The position numbers and the translations under genes are program-made. Below, in pieces: positions 1 through 7,933 of a DNA stretch of 35,949 bases. Numbering within the stretch: position 1 is the first letter of the stretch; each line of letters begins with the position of its first letter. The notes under the pieces were generated by a model. That model saw only the letters and a program-made list of their open reading frames with translations. It was not told where the DNA came from and made no database searches. Source of the stretch: Myxococcales bacterium (GTDB lineage Bacteria; Myxococcota; Bradymonadia; UBA7976; UBA1532); NCBI GenBank assembly GCA_020430675.1, contig JAGQJJ010000001.1, positions 1 through 35,949 of the forward strand, read 5' to 3'.

Positions 1-429
1 GGGCCGCAGCACCGCGCCCAGCGCGCGCAGGCCGGCGGCGGGGTCGGCCAGATGGTGCAGCACGCCGGCGACGCTGATGAAGTCGAACTTGCGCCCAAGC
101 GCTGCCACGTCTTCAACCGCGCATTCGCGAAGCTCGACGTTGCGCAGGCCGTATCGCTCGACCAGGGCGCGCTGGCTCGCGATCGCCGGGCCGCTGATGT
201 CGACGCCCAGCACCCGCGCGGTCGGGTTGCGCGCCGCCAGCGCCGCCGCTTCCGCGGTGCCACAGCCGGCGATCAGCACCTCAAGCCCGGCCGGCGGCGC
301 GCGATCGGGCCAATAGAGCGGCGCGTAGACGGCCGGGTCGTTCCAGACGAGACGCCCCTCAAGCCCCACCGCCGCGTCGGGGTAGGGCCACCGCGAATAC
401 TGCACGGCCACGGGATCTTCGACGCGCAT
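1..429 (-). CDS. Class I SAM-dependent methyltransferase (3' end beyond window)
   Basis: The first 143 codons are present and the rest lies left of the window. The protein starts MRVEDPVAVQYSRWPYP. An aromatic, proline-rich N-terminus of this kind precedes the Rossmann domain in many class I methyltransferases. Motif I, the SAM-binding glycine loop, reads VLIAGCGTAEA near residues 51-61. An acidic motif II follows in RVLGVDISGPAI near residue 76, and FDFISVAGVLHHL near residue 118 is the usual post-motif segment. The substrate cannot be told from this part. It is divergent from the S10 peptidase and they share a 109-bp gap. The start is the first ATG before the conserved N-terminus; its ribosome site is weak. 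The fold is secure and the function is open. Confidence 0.85.
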   Translation of the reverse strand, partial: MRVEDPVAVQYSRWPYPDAAVGLEGRLVWNDPAVYAPLYWPDRAPPAGLEVLIAGCGTAEAAALAARNPTARVLGVDISGPAIASQRALVERYGLRNVELRECAVEDVAALGRKFDFISVAGVLHHLADPAAGLRALGAVLRP

Positions 430-438
430 GCTCGCGGT

Positions 439-467
439 CTAACACTGAGCGGCCGCCGAAATATACC
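439..467 (+). promoter_or_regulatory. Possible sigma70 promoter for the S10 peptidase gene
   Basis: CTAACA at 439-444 and TATACC at 462-467 are separated by 17 bp, 72 bp before the peptidase start. The -35 matches four of six consensus bases. The AT-rich patch stands out in this GC-rich gap. Predicted by eye only. Confidence 0.35.
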
Positions 468-538
468 CTGCCGTGGTCTCGAAACCGGCCGCCGGATCGT
501 GCGATGCTCGCGCCGACAGCGAAGCAGGCAAGAAGGTC

Positions 539-2005
539 ATGAGCGAGACGAAAGACACCGAAGCCAAGAAGGACGCCCCGCGCCCGACGCCCGCCGAGCG
601 CACGGCGGTCACCTATCACGAGACCACCATCGGCGGCCGTCGCCTGCGCTACACGGCGACCGCGGGCACGATGCACCTCAAGACAAGCGACGGCGAACCG
701 CGGGCCAGCGTGTTCTACGTCGCCCTGACGCTCGATGGCGTCGAGGACGCGGCCAAGCGGCCGCTGACCTTCGCCTTCAACGGCGGCCCCGGCTCGTCGG
801 CGGTCTGGTTGCAACTCGGCGCCTTTGGCCCGCGCCGCGTCGATCTGCCCGACACCGTCGATCCGCCCCCGCCGCCCTATCGCCTGGTCGACAACGCCTT
901 CGGGCTGCTCGATCAGACCGATCTGGTCTTCATCGATCCGGTCGAGACCGGCTTCAGCAAGCCGGTCGGCGAGACCAAGGGCGAGGCGTTCTTGTCGGTC
1001 AAGAGCGACGTCGACTCGATCGCCGAGTTCGTGCGCCGCTACCTCAGCCGCAACCATCGCTGGAACTCGCCGCGCTTCCTCGCCGGCGAGAGCTACGGCA
1101 CCACCCGCGCCGCCGCGCTGGCCATGACGCTGCAAGAGCAGGGCGTGGTGCTCAACGGCCTGGTGCTGCTGAGCCTGGCGCTCGATTTTCAGACCTTCAT
1201 CTTCGAGGTCGGCAACGAGCTGCCGTATGTGCTCTACCTGCCGAGCTACGCCGCGGTGGCCTGGTATCACGACCGGCTGCCCGAGAAGCCGGCCGATCTG
1301 CACGCGTTTCTGGCCGAGGTGCGCCGGTTTGCCATCGAGACCTACGCCCCGGCGCTGCTGCGCGGCTCGGCGCTCGACGCCGAGACCAAGCGCACGATCG
1401 CGGGCCAGCTCGCGCGCTATACCGGGCTCGACGCCACCGAGATCGAGCAGCTCGACCTGCGCATCGAGTACATGCGCTTCGCCAAGACGCTGCTGCGCCG
1501 TCCCGGCTGGTCGGTCGGCCGCCTCGACGCGCGGTACGTGGGCCTCGACGATGACTTCGACCACCGGCGCGCCCAGCGCGATCCCAGCTTCGACGCGCCG
1601 CTCGGGCCCTACGCGGCGCTGATCAACGACTACCTGCGGCGCGTGCTCGGCTTCGAAAACGACGGCGAGTACGAGGTCATCAATCTGGTGGCCAACGAGA
1701 CCTGGGATTGGAGCGACAAGGTCCGCATGGGCTACGTCAACACCGGCGAGCACCTGCGCCGGGCGATGATCGCCAACCCGCACCTCAAGGTCGTCGTGCT
1801 CAACGGGCTGTTCGATCTGGCGACGCCGTTTTTTGCCAGCGAGTACACCGCCGACCACCTGGGCGTCGACCCGGCGCGGCGGGCCAACATCACGCTGCGC
1901 TATTACGAAGCGGGGCACATGATGTACTTCCACCCGCCCTCGCTGAAGCAAATGCGCGACGACTTGGTCGTGTTTTACACACAGGCCATGGGACACAAGG
2001 AGTAG
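539..2005 (+). CDS. Serine carboxypeptidase-like protein, peptidase family S10
   Basis: A 488-residue alpha/beta-hydrolase-fold peptidase that should remove C-terminal residues from peptides. The family signature GGPGSS is at 82-87 (oxyanion hole region). The nucleophile is Ser185 in GESYG, the acid is Asp426 in NGLFDLATP, and the catalytic His460 is in YEAGHMMYF, so the triad is complete. No clear signal peptide is visible; the N-terminus is hydrophilic and rich in Lys, Glu and Asp. An upstream in-frame start at 473 exists, but the ATG at 539 is preferred because AGAAGG lies just upstream. The amidase gene begins 2 bp after its stop, so the two are probably co-transcribed. Bacterial S10 proteins of this type have few characterised substrates. 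Confidence 0.92.
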   Translation: MSETKDTEAKKDAPRPTPAERTAVTYHETTIGGRRLRYTATAGTMHLKTSDGEPRASVFYVALTLDGVEDAAKRPLTFAFNGGPGSSAVWLQLGAFGPRRVDLPDTVDPPPPPYRLVDNAFGLLDQTDLVFIDPVETGFSKPVGETKGEAFLSVKSDVDSIAEFVRRYLSRNHRWNSPRFLAGESYGTTRAAALAMTLQEQGVVLNGLVLLSLALDFQTFIFEVGNELPYVLYLPSYAAVAWYHDRLPEKPADLHAFLAEVRRFAIETYAPALLRGSALDAETKRTIAGQLARYTGLDATEIEQLDLRIEYMRFAKTLLRRPGWSVGRLDARYVGLDDDFDHRRAQRDPSFDAPLGPYAALINDYLRRVLGFENDGEYEVINLVANETWDWSDKVRMGYVNTGEHLRRAMIANPHLKVVVLNGLFDLATPFFASEYTADHLGVDPARRANITLRYYEAGHMMYFHPPSLKQMRDDLVVFYTQAMGHKE

Positions 2006-2007
2006 GC

Positions 2008-2841
2008 ATGTTCCTCGCGGCCTGCGTGCAGCTTTGTTGCACGACTGATCAGGAGCGCAACCTCGACACCGCCGAGCGCCTGATCCGGCGCGCGGCGCAG
2101 ATGGGCGCGAAGCTGGTGGCCACGCCCGAGAACACGCCGTTCCTCGGGCCGCAGTTTCACAAGGTCTCGCTCGCCGAGCCGCTCGACGGCCCCATCGGCC
2201 GCCGCTTCGCCGCGTTGGCCGACGAGCTCGGCATCTACCTGCTGCTGGGCTCGATGGCCGAGCAGCGCGTGCTGCCCGATGGCGCGATCGACGAGCAGCG
2301 CTGCCATAACACCAGCGCGTTCTACGGGCCCGATGGCAAGCTGCGCGCCGTCTATCGCAAGATGCACCTGTTCGACGTCGACGTGCCGGGCGGGCTGACC
2401 ATCCGCGAGTCCGACACGGTCGCGGCCGGCGAACACGTGGTTGTCGTCGACACCGACCTGGGCACGATGGGCCTGACCATCTGCTACGACCTGCGCTTTC
2501 CCGAGCTGTACCGGGCGCTGGTCGATCGGGGCGTCGACCTCATCTTCATCCCCTCGGCGTTCACGCTGACCACCGGCAAGGATCACTGGCATGCGCTGCT
2601 GCGGGCCCGCGCCATCGAGACGCAATGCTTCGTGCTGGCGCCCGCGCAATGGGGCGTGCACGACGAGCACGGCAAACGGCAGAGCTACGGCCACAGCGCG
2701 ATCATCGATCCGTGGGGCGTGGTGCTGGCCGATCGTGGGCATGGCGAGGGGCTGTGTCTGGCCGAGATCGACCTGGAGCGCGCCGCCGCGGTTCGCCGCG
2801 CGATCCCGGTGCGCGATCACCGCCGTTTGAACACCCTGTAG
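2008..2841 (+). CDS. Carbon-nitrogen hydrolase, Nit1/deaminated glutathione amidase-like
   Basis: A 277-residue nitrilase-superfamily protein. The catalytic triad is visible: Glu41 in ATPENTPF, Lys118 in YRKMHLFDVDVPGG, and Cys159 in LTICYDLRFPELYR. The HLFDVDVPGG segment followed by RESD resembles the Nit1 branch, which hydrolyses deaminated glutathione, rather than nitrile-hydrolysing enzymes. Full length for that branch. ATG 2008 follows the peptidase stop after 2 bp, with AAGGAG in the end of that gene as ribosome site. Its last 25 bp overlap the end of the convergent cydB. Amidase activity is well supported; the exact substrate is inferred. Confidence 0.9.
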   Translation: MFLAACVQLCCTTDQERNLDTAERLIRRAAQMGAKLVATPENTPFLGPQFHKVSLAEPLDGPIGRRFAALADELGIYLLLGSMAEQRVLPDGAIDEQRCHNTSAFYGPDGKLRAVYRKMHLFDVDVPGGLTIRESDTVAAGEHVVVVDTDLGTMGLTICYDLRFPELYRALVDRGVDLIFIPSAFTLTTGKDHWHALLRARAIETQCFVLAPAQWGVHDEHGKRQSYGHSAIIDPWGVVLADRGHGEGLCLAEIDLERAAAVRRAIPVRDHRRLNTL

Positions 2842-3803
2842 AGACACCACAGCGACGGGATCAAGACCGCGGCGCCCAGCGCCAGGGCCGGGCCAAGCGG
2901 TGCCAGGGTGGCGGCCTGGGCGCCAGCGGTGTGCACCGTCAGGTCGGGCCGCACCAGGTGGCCCTCCATCGCAAAGCCCCAGCCGAGCACCACGCCCACC
3001 GCCTGGGCGGCGACGGTGACGCGCGCGGCGCGGTCGCGCCGCTGGCGCAGCAGGAAGAGCGTCGCGAAGCCGGCGAGCATGGTGCCAGCGAGCACCGCGA
3101 TCGGCCCAGCGGGGCCGGCGATGGCGGCGAGGAAGGCCGGCGCATCGCCCGCCGCGCCCCAGAGCGCCAGCGTGCCGGTGATGCCCAGCGCCAACTGCGC
3201 AAAGAAGGCGCGATGGCGAAAATCCTCGGCCAGCGGCTCATCGGCTTCGACCGCCAGATACACCGCCGCCAGCAGCGCGCAGAGGGCGACCGTCATCAGG
3301 CCCACGTCGACGGCAAAGAGCGTCGGCCAGCCGGCGAAGAAGCCGCTCTGCACCGCGCCGTTCTGCCAGCGGATGTCGCCGGTGGCCAGCGCGGCAAACG
3401 CGAGGCCCAGGCTGAAGGGCGACAGCAGGCTCGCCAGCGCAAATATGCGCCCCCAAACGCTGCGCCAGGTCGGTGTCTGCAAGCCGTAGCCGCGAAAAAC
3501 AAACGCCGCGCCGCGCAGCACGATGCCGACCAACGCCGCCGTCAGCGGGATGTGCAACGCCACGCTGATCGCCGCCCAGGCGTCGGGAAACACGGTGAAC
3601 AGCAGCACCACCACAAAGATGAGCCAGATGTGGTTGGCCTCCCAGATGGGCGCGATGGCCCGCGCGATCAGCTCGCGCTGCGACTGGGCGCGGGGACCGC
3701 GGGCGAGCAGATCCCAGATGCCGCCGCCAAAATCGGCCCCGCCGGTGAGCAGGTACACCAAAAGCGCGGCGCCGAGCAGCCACCAGACCAGCTCGACGGT
3801 CAT
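2817..3803 (-). CDS. cydB: Cytochrome bd-type quinol oxidase subunit II
   Basis: A 328-residue integral membrane subunit that pairs with CydA in a quinol-oxidising terminal oxidase. The N-terminal segment VYLLTGGADFGGGIWDLL (about residues 16-33) is the family hallmark, followed by IAPIWEANHIWLI. About eight hydrophobic helices can be picked out. It is shorter than E. coli CydB and close to the cyanide-insensitive (CioB) size class. Its ATG overlaps the cydA stop (ATGA), indicating translational coupling. No small CydX-type ORF was recognised after it. The 3' end overlaps the convergent amidase gene by 25 bp. Confidence 0.95.
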   Translation of the reverse strand: MTVELVWWLLGAALLVYLLTGGADFGGGIWDLLARGPRAQSQRELIARAIAPIWEANHIWLIFVVVLLFTVFPDAWAAISVALHIPLTAALVGIVLRGAAFVFRGYGLQTPTWRSVWGRIFALASLLSPFSLGLAFAALATGDIRWQNGAVQSGFFAGWPTLFAVDVGLMTVALCALLAAVYLAVEADEPLAEDFRHRAFFAQLALGITGTLALWGAAGDAPAFLAAIAGPAGPIAVLAGTMLAGFATLFLLRQRRDRAARVTVAAQAVGVVLGWGFAMEGHLVRPDLTVHTAGAQAATLAPLGPALALGAAVLIPSLWCLYRVFKRR

Positions 3804-5098
3804 GACGCGCCCGCCGTCGTCTCGCGGAACTGCCCGCGCAAGAGCACCACGACCACCACGCCGAGCACGATGTACAGCCCGGTGAACACGGCGAGCGGCA
3901 CGGTCAGATGCGGCATGGGCGTCACCGCCGCTTCGACGCGCAGCACGCCGTTCACGATCCAGGGCTGGCGGCCGACCTCGGTGACAAACCAGCCCGCTTC
4001 AACCGCGATGAGCCCCAGCGGCGCGGCCAACGCGGCGGCGCGCAGAAAGAGGGGGCTCGGCCATTTGCGCCGCAGCTTCAAGAGCAGACCGAAGCCGACC
4101 AGCCCCAGCAGCGCAAAGCCGGCGCCGACCATCACCTGAAACGAATAATGCGCGACGGCGACCGGCGGCCACTGGTCGCGCGGCACGCGGTCGAGGCCCT
4201 GCACCTCGGCGTCGAAGTCGGCAAACGCGAGGAAGCTCAGCAGCCCGGGGATCTCGAGCGCACCGCGCAGCACGCCGGCCTCTTCATCGGGCCACCCACC
4301 GAGCGCGATCGGCGCGCCCTTGGTGGTGACAAACAGGCTCTCGGCGGCGGCCAGCTTGGCCGGCTGGTGTTTGGCGATGTGTTTGGCCGACAGATCGCCG
4401 CTGACGATCTGCAGCGGCAGGCTGACCGCGAGCAGGCCAAACGACAACCCGAGCGCGCGGCGGTGCAAGGCGCTGTCGGGCCGGCGCCGCAGGCCGATGG
4501 CATGCACCCCAAGCACCGCTGCGGCCACGCTGGCGTAGGCCGCGAGCGCCATATGCGCGGCCTGGGTGGGGAACGCCGCGGACTGGAAAGGCGCAAACGG
4601 ATCGATCTCAGTAAACGCGCCGTCGACCAGCGTGAAGCCGGTGGGCGTGTTCATCCAGGCGTTGACCGCCACGACAAAGATGCCGCTGGCCAGCCCCGAG
4701 AGCGCGACCATGACCCCGCAGAACAGGTGCAGGCGCGGCGAGAGGCGCTCCCAGCCGTAGAGGAAGAGGCCGAGGAAGATGGCCTCGGTGAAAAACGCGA
4801 AGCCCTCCATGCTGAACGGCAGACCGATGATGGGCCCGGCGTGGCGCATGAACTCGGGCCAGAGCAGGCCCAGCTCGAAGCTGAGCACGGTGCCCGACAC
4901 GGCGCCCACGGCAAAGAGAATGCCGGTGCCTTTCGCCCAGCGGCGCGCGAGGTCGCGATACACCGCGTCGCCCGTGCGCAGGTGCCGCCACTCGGCGATT
5001 GCCATCAAGAGCGGCATCGCCATGCCGGCCACGGCGAACAAGATGTGAAACGCCAACGACAGCGCCATCTGGCTGCGCGCGGCGAAGAGATCGGTCAT
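3800..5098 (-). CDS. cydA: Cytochrome bd-type quinol oxidase subunit I, short Q-loop form
   Basis: A 432-residue haem-carrying subunit that oxidises quinol and reduces O2. Expected ligands and channel residues are visible: His18 in SLAFHILF, Glu98 and Glu105 in the SMEGFAFFTEA helix, His182 in AAHMALAAY, and Met323 in HYSFQVMVG. The quinol loop carries QPAKLAAAE with Lys248 and Glu253. The loop is much shorter than in E. coli CydA (522 aa), which places this in the CioA-like short-loop class. A GGAGA ribosome site precedes the ATG. The gene is divergent from the secreted protein at 5243, and a repeat element fills most of the gap. Known roles of such oxidases include respiration at low O2 or with cyanide or sulfide; which applies here is not visible. 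Confidence 0.95.
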   Translation of the reverse strand: MTDLFAARSQMALSLAFHILFAVAGMAMPLLMAIAEWRHLRTGDAVYRDLARRWAKGTGILFAVGAVSGTVLSFELGLLWPEFMRHAGPIIGLPFSMEGFAFFTEAIFLGLFLYGWERLSPRLHLFCGVMVALSGLASGIFVVAVNAWMNTPTGFTLVDGAFTEIDPFAPFQSAAFPTQAAHMALAAYASVAAAVLGVHAIGLRRRPDSALHRRALGLSFGLLAVSLPLQIVSGDLSAKHIAKHQPAKLAAAESLFVTTKGAPIALGGWPDEEAGVLRGALEIPGLLSFLAFADFDAEVQGLDRVPRDQWPPVAVAHYSFQVMVGAGFALLGLVGFGLLLKLRRKWPSPLFLRAAALAAPLGLIAVEAGWFVTEVGRQPWIVNGVLRVEAAVTPMPHLTVPLAVFTGLYIVLGVVVVVLLRGQFRETTAGAS

Positions 5099-5150
5099 CG
5101 CGGTCTCCGTGGCCTGCCCACTGCGATACCATCATCGCCGGTGCTGAGCG

Positions 5151-5231
5151 AAGGGCTTGGTGGGGAATTTCTCGGCCAAGCGAGGGCCCGATCTCGCGTC
5201 CGCAGCGCCGAGTCATTCCACACCAAGCCCT
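5151..5231. repeat. Dispersed intergenic repeat, copy 1, with terminal inverted repeats
   Basis: The ends 5152-5166 (AGGGCTTGGTGGGGA) and 5217-5231 (TCCACACCAAGCCCT) are inverted repeats matching at 14 of 15 positions, bounding an 80-bp unit. Bases 5151-5210 also align with the minus strand at 35150-35210, sharing AAGGGCTTG, GAA, CTCG, CGAGGGC, CCGAT, CGCGT and CGCAG in the same order (about 45 identities over 60 columns by hand). It lies between the divergent cydA and the gene at 5243. It could be a small non-autonomous element, a structured RNA or a protein-binding site; the sequence does not decide. Confidence 0.6.
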
Positions 5232-5242
5232 ATGGGGGTTGA

Positions 5243-5986
5243 ATGCGGTTGTTGATCCTCGCGGTGTTCCTGGCTTTTGGAATGCCCACCACGATCTTCG
5301 CCGAGGCGGGCTCCAAGACCCAGACCAAGAGCAAGCCCAAGTCGAAGAGCAAAAAGAAGAAGAAGCGCAAGCGGTCGCCGGTGACGGTGCCGGTCGATCT
5401 GGGCATCGGCCCGGCGTTCCACTTCATCACCGGGCCCATCCAAGACGACCAGTCGCCGCATTACGGGCTGAAGATCTCGCTGAAGGCCATCATCACCCGC
5501 GAGGTGATCGAGCAGAACAAGAGCAAAATCCCCAAGAAATACCGGGGCATGGCCAGCAAGATCGACGAGGCGCGCTTCAGCCCGTCGATCTTCATCCCCG
5601 ACACGCTGTTCATCTCGCCGCGCTTTGAGAACACCGCGATGTACGGCATCAGCTGGCGCCCGATCGGCCTCGATCTGCCGCTGATCAAGAAGCCGCGCCT
5701 GGCGATCGGCATCGGCCTCGACCTGACCTACGCCTATCTCGACAGCGACCTGAAAGCCCTGGGCACCACGCATTTCCTGCGCCCCGGCCTCGACGCCAAG
5801 GCCGAGTTCGAGGTGCCGATCACCGACAGCTTCCTGATCAGCGTGGGCTGGATGTCAGTCTTCTACCCGCCGCAGAAGGTGGGCGGCGGCATCTTCACCT
5901 GGGGTGAGCTGGACGAGAGCATCTGGCATCTCGGCCAGGCCTTTGTGCAACTGCACTTCCGCTTCCCGTACACGACGACGTTGTAG
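5243..5986 (+). CDS. Secreted, probably outer-membrane, protein of unknown function
   Basis: A 247-residue protein. A signal peptide (hydrophobic LLILAVFLAFG, cleavage after about residue 20, TIFA) is followed by a very basic Lys/Ser/Arg stretch at about residues 25-45. The remainder alternates polar and hydrophobic residues in short strands with many aromatic and Gly residues, as in small beta-barrels, for example LAIGIGLDLTYAYL and LISVGWMSVFYPP. It ends HFRFPYTTTL without the terminal Phe typical of classical porins. No family was recognised. The basic region directly after the signal peptide is odd and might bind LPS or nucleic acid, which is speculation. No strong ribosome site is visible; the ATG is followed at once by a good signal sequence. 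Confidence 0.75.
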   Translation: MRLLILAVFLAFGMPTTIFAEAGSKTQTKSKPKSKSKKKKKRKRSPVTVPVDLGIGPAFHFITGPIQDDQSPHYGLKISLKAIITREVIEQNKSKIPKKYRGMASKIDEARFSPSIFIPDTLFISPRFENTAMYGISWRPIGLDLPLIKKPRLAIGIGLDLTYAYLDSDLKALGTTHFLRPGLDAKAEFEVPITDSFLISVGWMSVFYPPQKVGGGIFTWGELDESIWHLGQAFVQLHFRFPYTTTL

Positions 5987-6080
5987 GCGGGCTCAGGGGA
6001 GCAGTGCCGACTTTCCTTTCGCGACTGCACTCGCTACAACAGGTCCAGTCCAACCGTAACTCGCTGCTCAAGGCCCCGCC

Positions 6081-7253
6081 ATGCTCTCTCGGATCCAGAT
6101 CAAGGGCTTCAAGTCAATCCGGGAAGCAAAAGTCGAACTCGGCGCCTTCAACGTGTTCGTCGGTCCAAATGGGGCCGGAAAGAGCAACTTGCTGGAGGCG
6201 ATCGGTGTTTTGGGCGCAGCGGCGAAGGGTCGCGTCGATGATGAGGCGCTCTTGCGCCGTGGCGTTCGACCCGGCGTGCCGGCCCTGTACAAGTCGTCGT
6301 TCCGACAACAGCGGATTCCACCACAAATCGATATCGAGGCGCAAAGCCGGACGGGCCCTGCGTCTCTGAGGATCTTGCTGCGCAACCCGGTGCGTGATTC
6401 AGGCGAAGGTTGGTCCTTCTTCAGCGAGAGCCTCAAGCACAAGGGACGGCGCCTCGCGGGGCGCTCGGAGGCCAATCGGCACCGCGGCAACCCGGAACAA
6501 GGCCGAGTCGCCTTGGAGATGGCCGATCTGGATCCGAAGCAGCCCGCGGCGGCTTTGGTTCGGCGACTACAGGATTTTGCCATCTACGCCCCGACGACGG
6601 GCGTACTGCGCGGCACGGTACCCGATCCGCAGCAAAGGGAGCCGATCGGCCTCTCTGGCGGTCGATTGCCGGAGGCGGCGCTTGAAGTCCTGAGGAACAC
6701 CACCAAGCAGCAGCGGGGGGAGTACTTCGACCTCCTGGGCTGGGTCGAGCGGTGGGGCGTGCGCGCCGCTGCTGACGCGCCGATCGCCCGATCGGTGCCT
6801 ACACCCCGCCGAGTGCTGCAGTTTACCGATCGCTATATGGCCGATGGCCGCAATGTACTGACCGCATATGATGCCAGTGAAGGATCACTTTTTGTGCTCT
6901 TTGCGCTGGTGGTCAGTCTTCACCCCAGCATTCCGCCGACCGTCGCCATCGACAACATGGATCACGGTCTCAACCCGCGTCTGGCCCGCGCCCTGGTCAC
7001 CAAGATGAGCGAGTGGGTCCTCAAGCAGGCCGATCGCCAACTCCTCGTGACCGCTCATAACCCGAGCCTGCTCGATGGACTCCCGCTGCAAGACGATCGC
7101 GTTCGACTGTTCGTCGTGGATCGCGCATTGAACGGAGAGACGGTGATCAATCGGATCATCGTCACGCCGGCGATCCTTGAAAGGGCCCGAGAGGGCTGGA
7201 CGCTGTCACGGATGTGGGTGGCGGGCCATCTCGGCGGCGTTCCCGATGTCTGA
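6081..7253 (+). CDS. RecF/OLD-like AAA ATPase, first gene of a two-gene unit
   Basis: A 390-residue P-loop ATPase of the SMC/RecF/OLD type. It opens with the typical beta strand IQIKGFKSIREA, then Walker A GPNGAGKS at 28-35. An ABC-like signature is seen in YDASEGSLF (265-269), a Walker B region in AIDNMDHGLNP (Asp291), and a switch histidine in VTAHNPS (His326). The usual Glu after the Walker B Asp is Asn292. The protein lacks a C-terminal TOPRIM domain; a separate TOPRIM-like gene overlaps it by 8 bp. The first 60 coding bases are about half GC, clearly below the surroundings, suggesting transfer. ATPase and TOPRIM pairs of this kind include phage-defence systems (OLD family; PARIS AriA/AriB in arrangement). 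Function here is inferred. Confidence 0.85.
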   Translation: MLSRIQIKGFKSIREAKVELGAFNVFVGPNGAGKSNLLEAIGVLGAAAKGRVDDEALLRRGVRPGVPALYKSSFRQQRIPPQIDIEAQSRTGPASLRILLRNPVRDSGEGWSFFSESLKHKGRRLAGRSEANRHRGNPEQGRVALEMADLDPKQPAAALVRRLQDFAIYAPTTGVLRGTVPDPQQREPIGLSGGRLPEAALEVLRNTTKQQRGEYFDLLGWVERWGVRAAADAPIARSVPTPRRVLQFTDRYMADGRNVLTAYDASEGSLFVLFALVVSLHPSIPPTVAIDNMDHGLNPRLARALVTKMSEWVLKQADRQLLVTAHNPSLLDGLPLQDDRVRLFVVDRALNGETVINRIIVTPAILERAREGWTLSRMWVAGHLGGVPDV

Positions 7254-7920
7254 GCGTACGGTGATCCTCCACGGCATCGTGGAGGGCCCGACCGACGCGG
7301 TCGTCTTGAAGGGTTTCGCCGCTGAGATTCTCGGGACGACCAAAATCATCTGGACGACGCTGCAACCCGAAGTGAGCCTTGCTTTCGGTCATCCATCGCA
7401 AGGCCGATATGGCGGTGGCTGGAAGGGCGTGCGCGGCAAATGCCGGGAGATCGCGGCGCTGGGCGGTGTGGTAGCGGCCGGCGTGCTGGAGAACGTCGAC
7501 GCGCTCATCGTGCACCTTGACGGTGAGGTCGCCGAAGAGGCGGAAGTCAACGTTGCCAAGCCTTGCCCGCCCGCCATGGCCACTGCGACGGAGCTGATGA
7601 AAGCCGCCCAGGGTTGGCTTGGTGAGGGCTCGGATCATCGTAAGGTGGTTTACGCCATTCCCTGTATGGAGACCGAGGCGTGGCTCCTCCCGGGCCTGCG
7701 CCCGACGGCCAGTTTGGAGCTCTGCGTGGAGTGCAGCCCCAAGCCTTCTGTCTGGTTTCAAGGGGGCCGGCCGAAGTTGGTTGAGCAGTCCGGCAAGAAG
7801 AAACGCCGCGTCTATGAGCAGAGCCTGCCGGCGATTCGAAAATCGTGGCCCGCTGCATCGCGCTTGTCGACCGCTGAGGCGTTCGCGACGAGGCTCGTGG
7901 ACGCGACCGATCGCGATTGA
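7246..7920 (+). CDS. TOPRIM-like putative nuclease, partner of the upstream ATPase
   Basis: A 224-residue protein starting MSERTVILHGIVEGPTD. The acidic EGPTD at 13-17 matches the first TOPRIM motif of OLD-type nucleases. A hydrophobic strand ends in IVHLDGEVAEE with Asp92, Glu94 and Glu98, fitting the DxD motif. A third acidic motif, METEAWLL (Glu142, Glu144), follows. The C-terminal third is basic (GKKKRR). ATG 7246 lies inside the last codons of the ATPase gene, an 8-bp overlap that implies coupled translation. The predicted role is metal-dependent DNA or RNA cleavage controlled by the ATPase. No exact family was assigned; it does not obviously look like DUF4435 (AriB). An upstream in-frame start at 7177 is rejected because it would run 77 bp into the ATPase gene. 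Confidence 0.7.
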   Translation: MSERTVILHGIVEGPTDAVVLKGFAAEILGTTKIIWTTLQPEVSLAFGHPSQGRYGGGWKGVRGKCREIAALGGVVAAGVLENVDALIVHLDGEVAEEAEVNVAKPCPPAMATATELMKAAQGWLGEGSDHRKVVYAIPCMETEAWLLPGLRPTASLELCVECSPKPSVWFQGGRPKLVEQSGKKKRRVYEQSLPAIRKSWPAASRLSTAEAFATRLVDATDRD

Positions 7921-7933
7921 GCGGCGGTAGCGC

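Noticed and set aside
5099..5150. Promoter for cydAB
   Set aside because: TATCGC-like hexamers occur on the minus strand, but no convincing -35 at suitable spacing was found.
3908..5242. Long plus-strand open frame opposite cydA, and similar frames elsewhere (for example 21302-24820, 1172 codons)
   Set aside because: These are antisense shadows of well-identified genes. Their translations are rich in His, Gln, Arg and Gly with no recognisable domain, as expected from high-GC third-position bias.
6081..7920. Direct assignment as PARIS (AriA/AriB) or Gabija
   Set aside because: The small protein does not clearly resemble DUF4435, and there is no UvrD-like helicase beside it. Only the general ATPase plus TOPRIM logic is supported.
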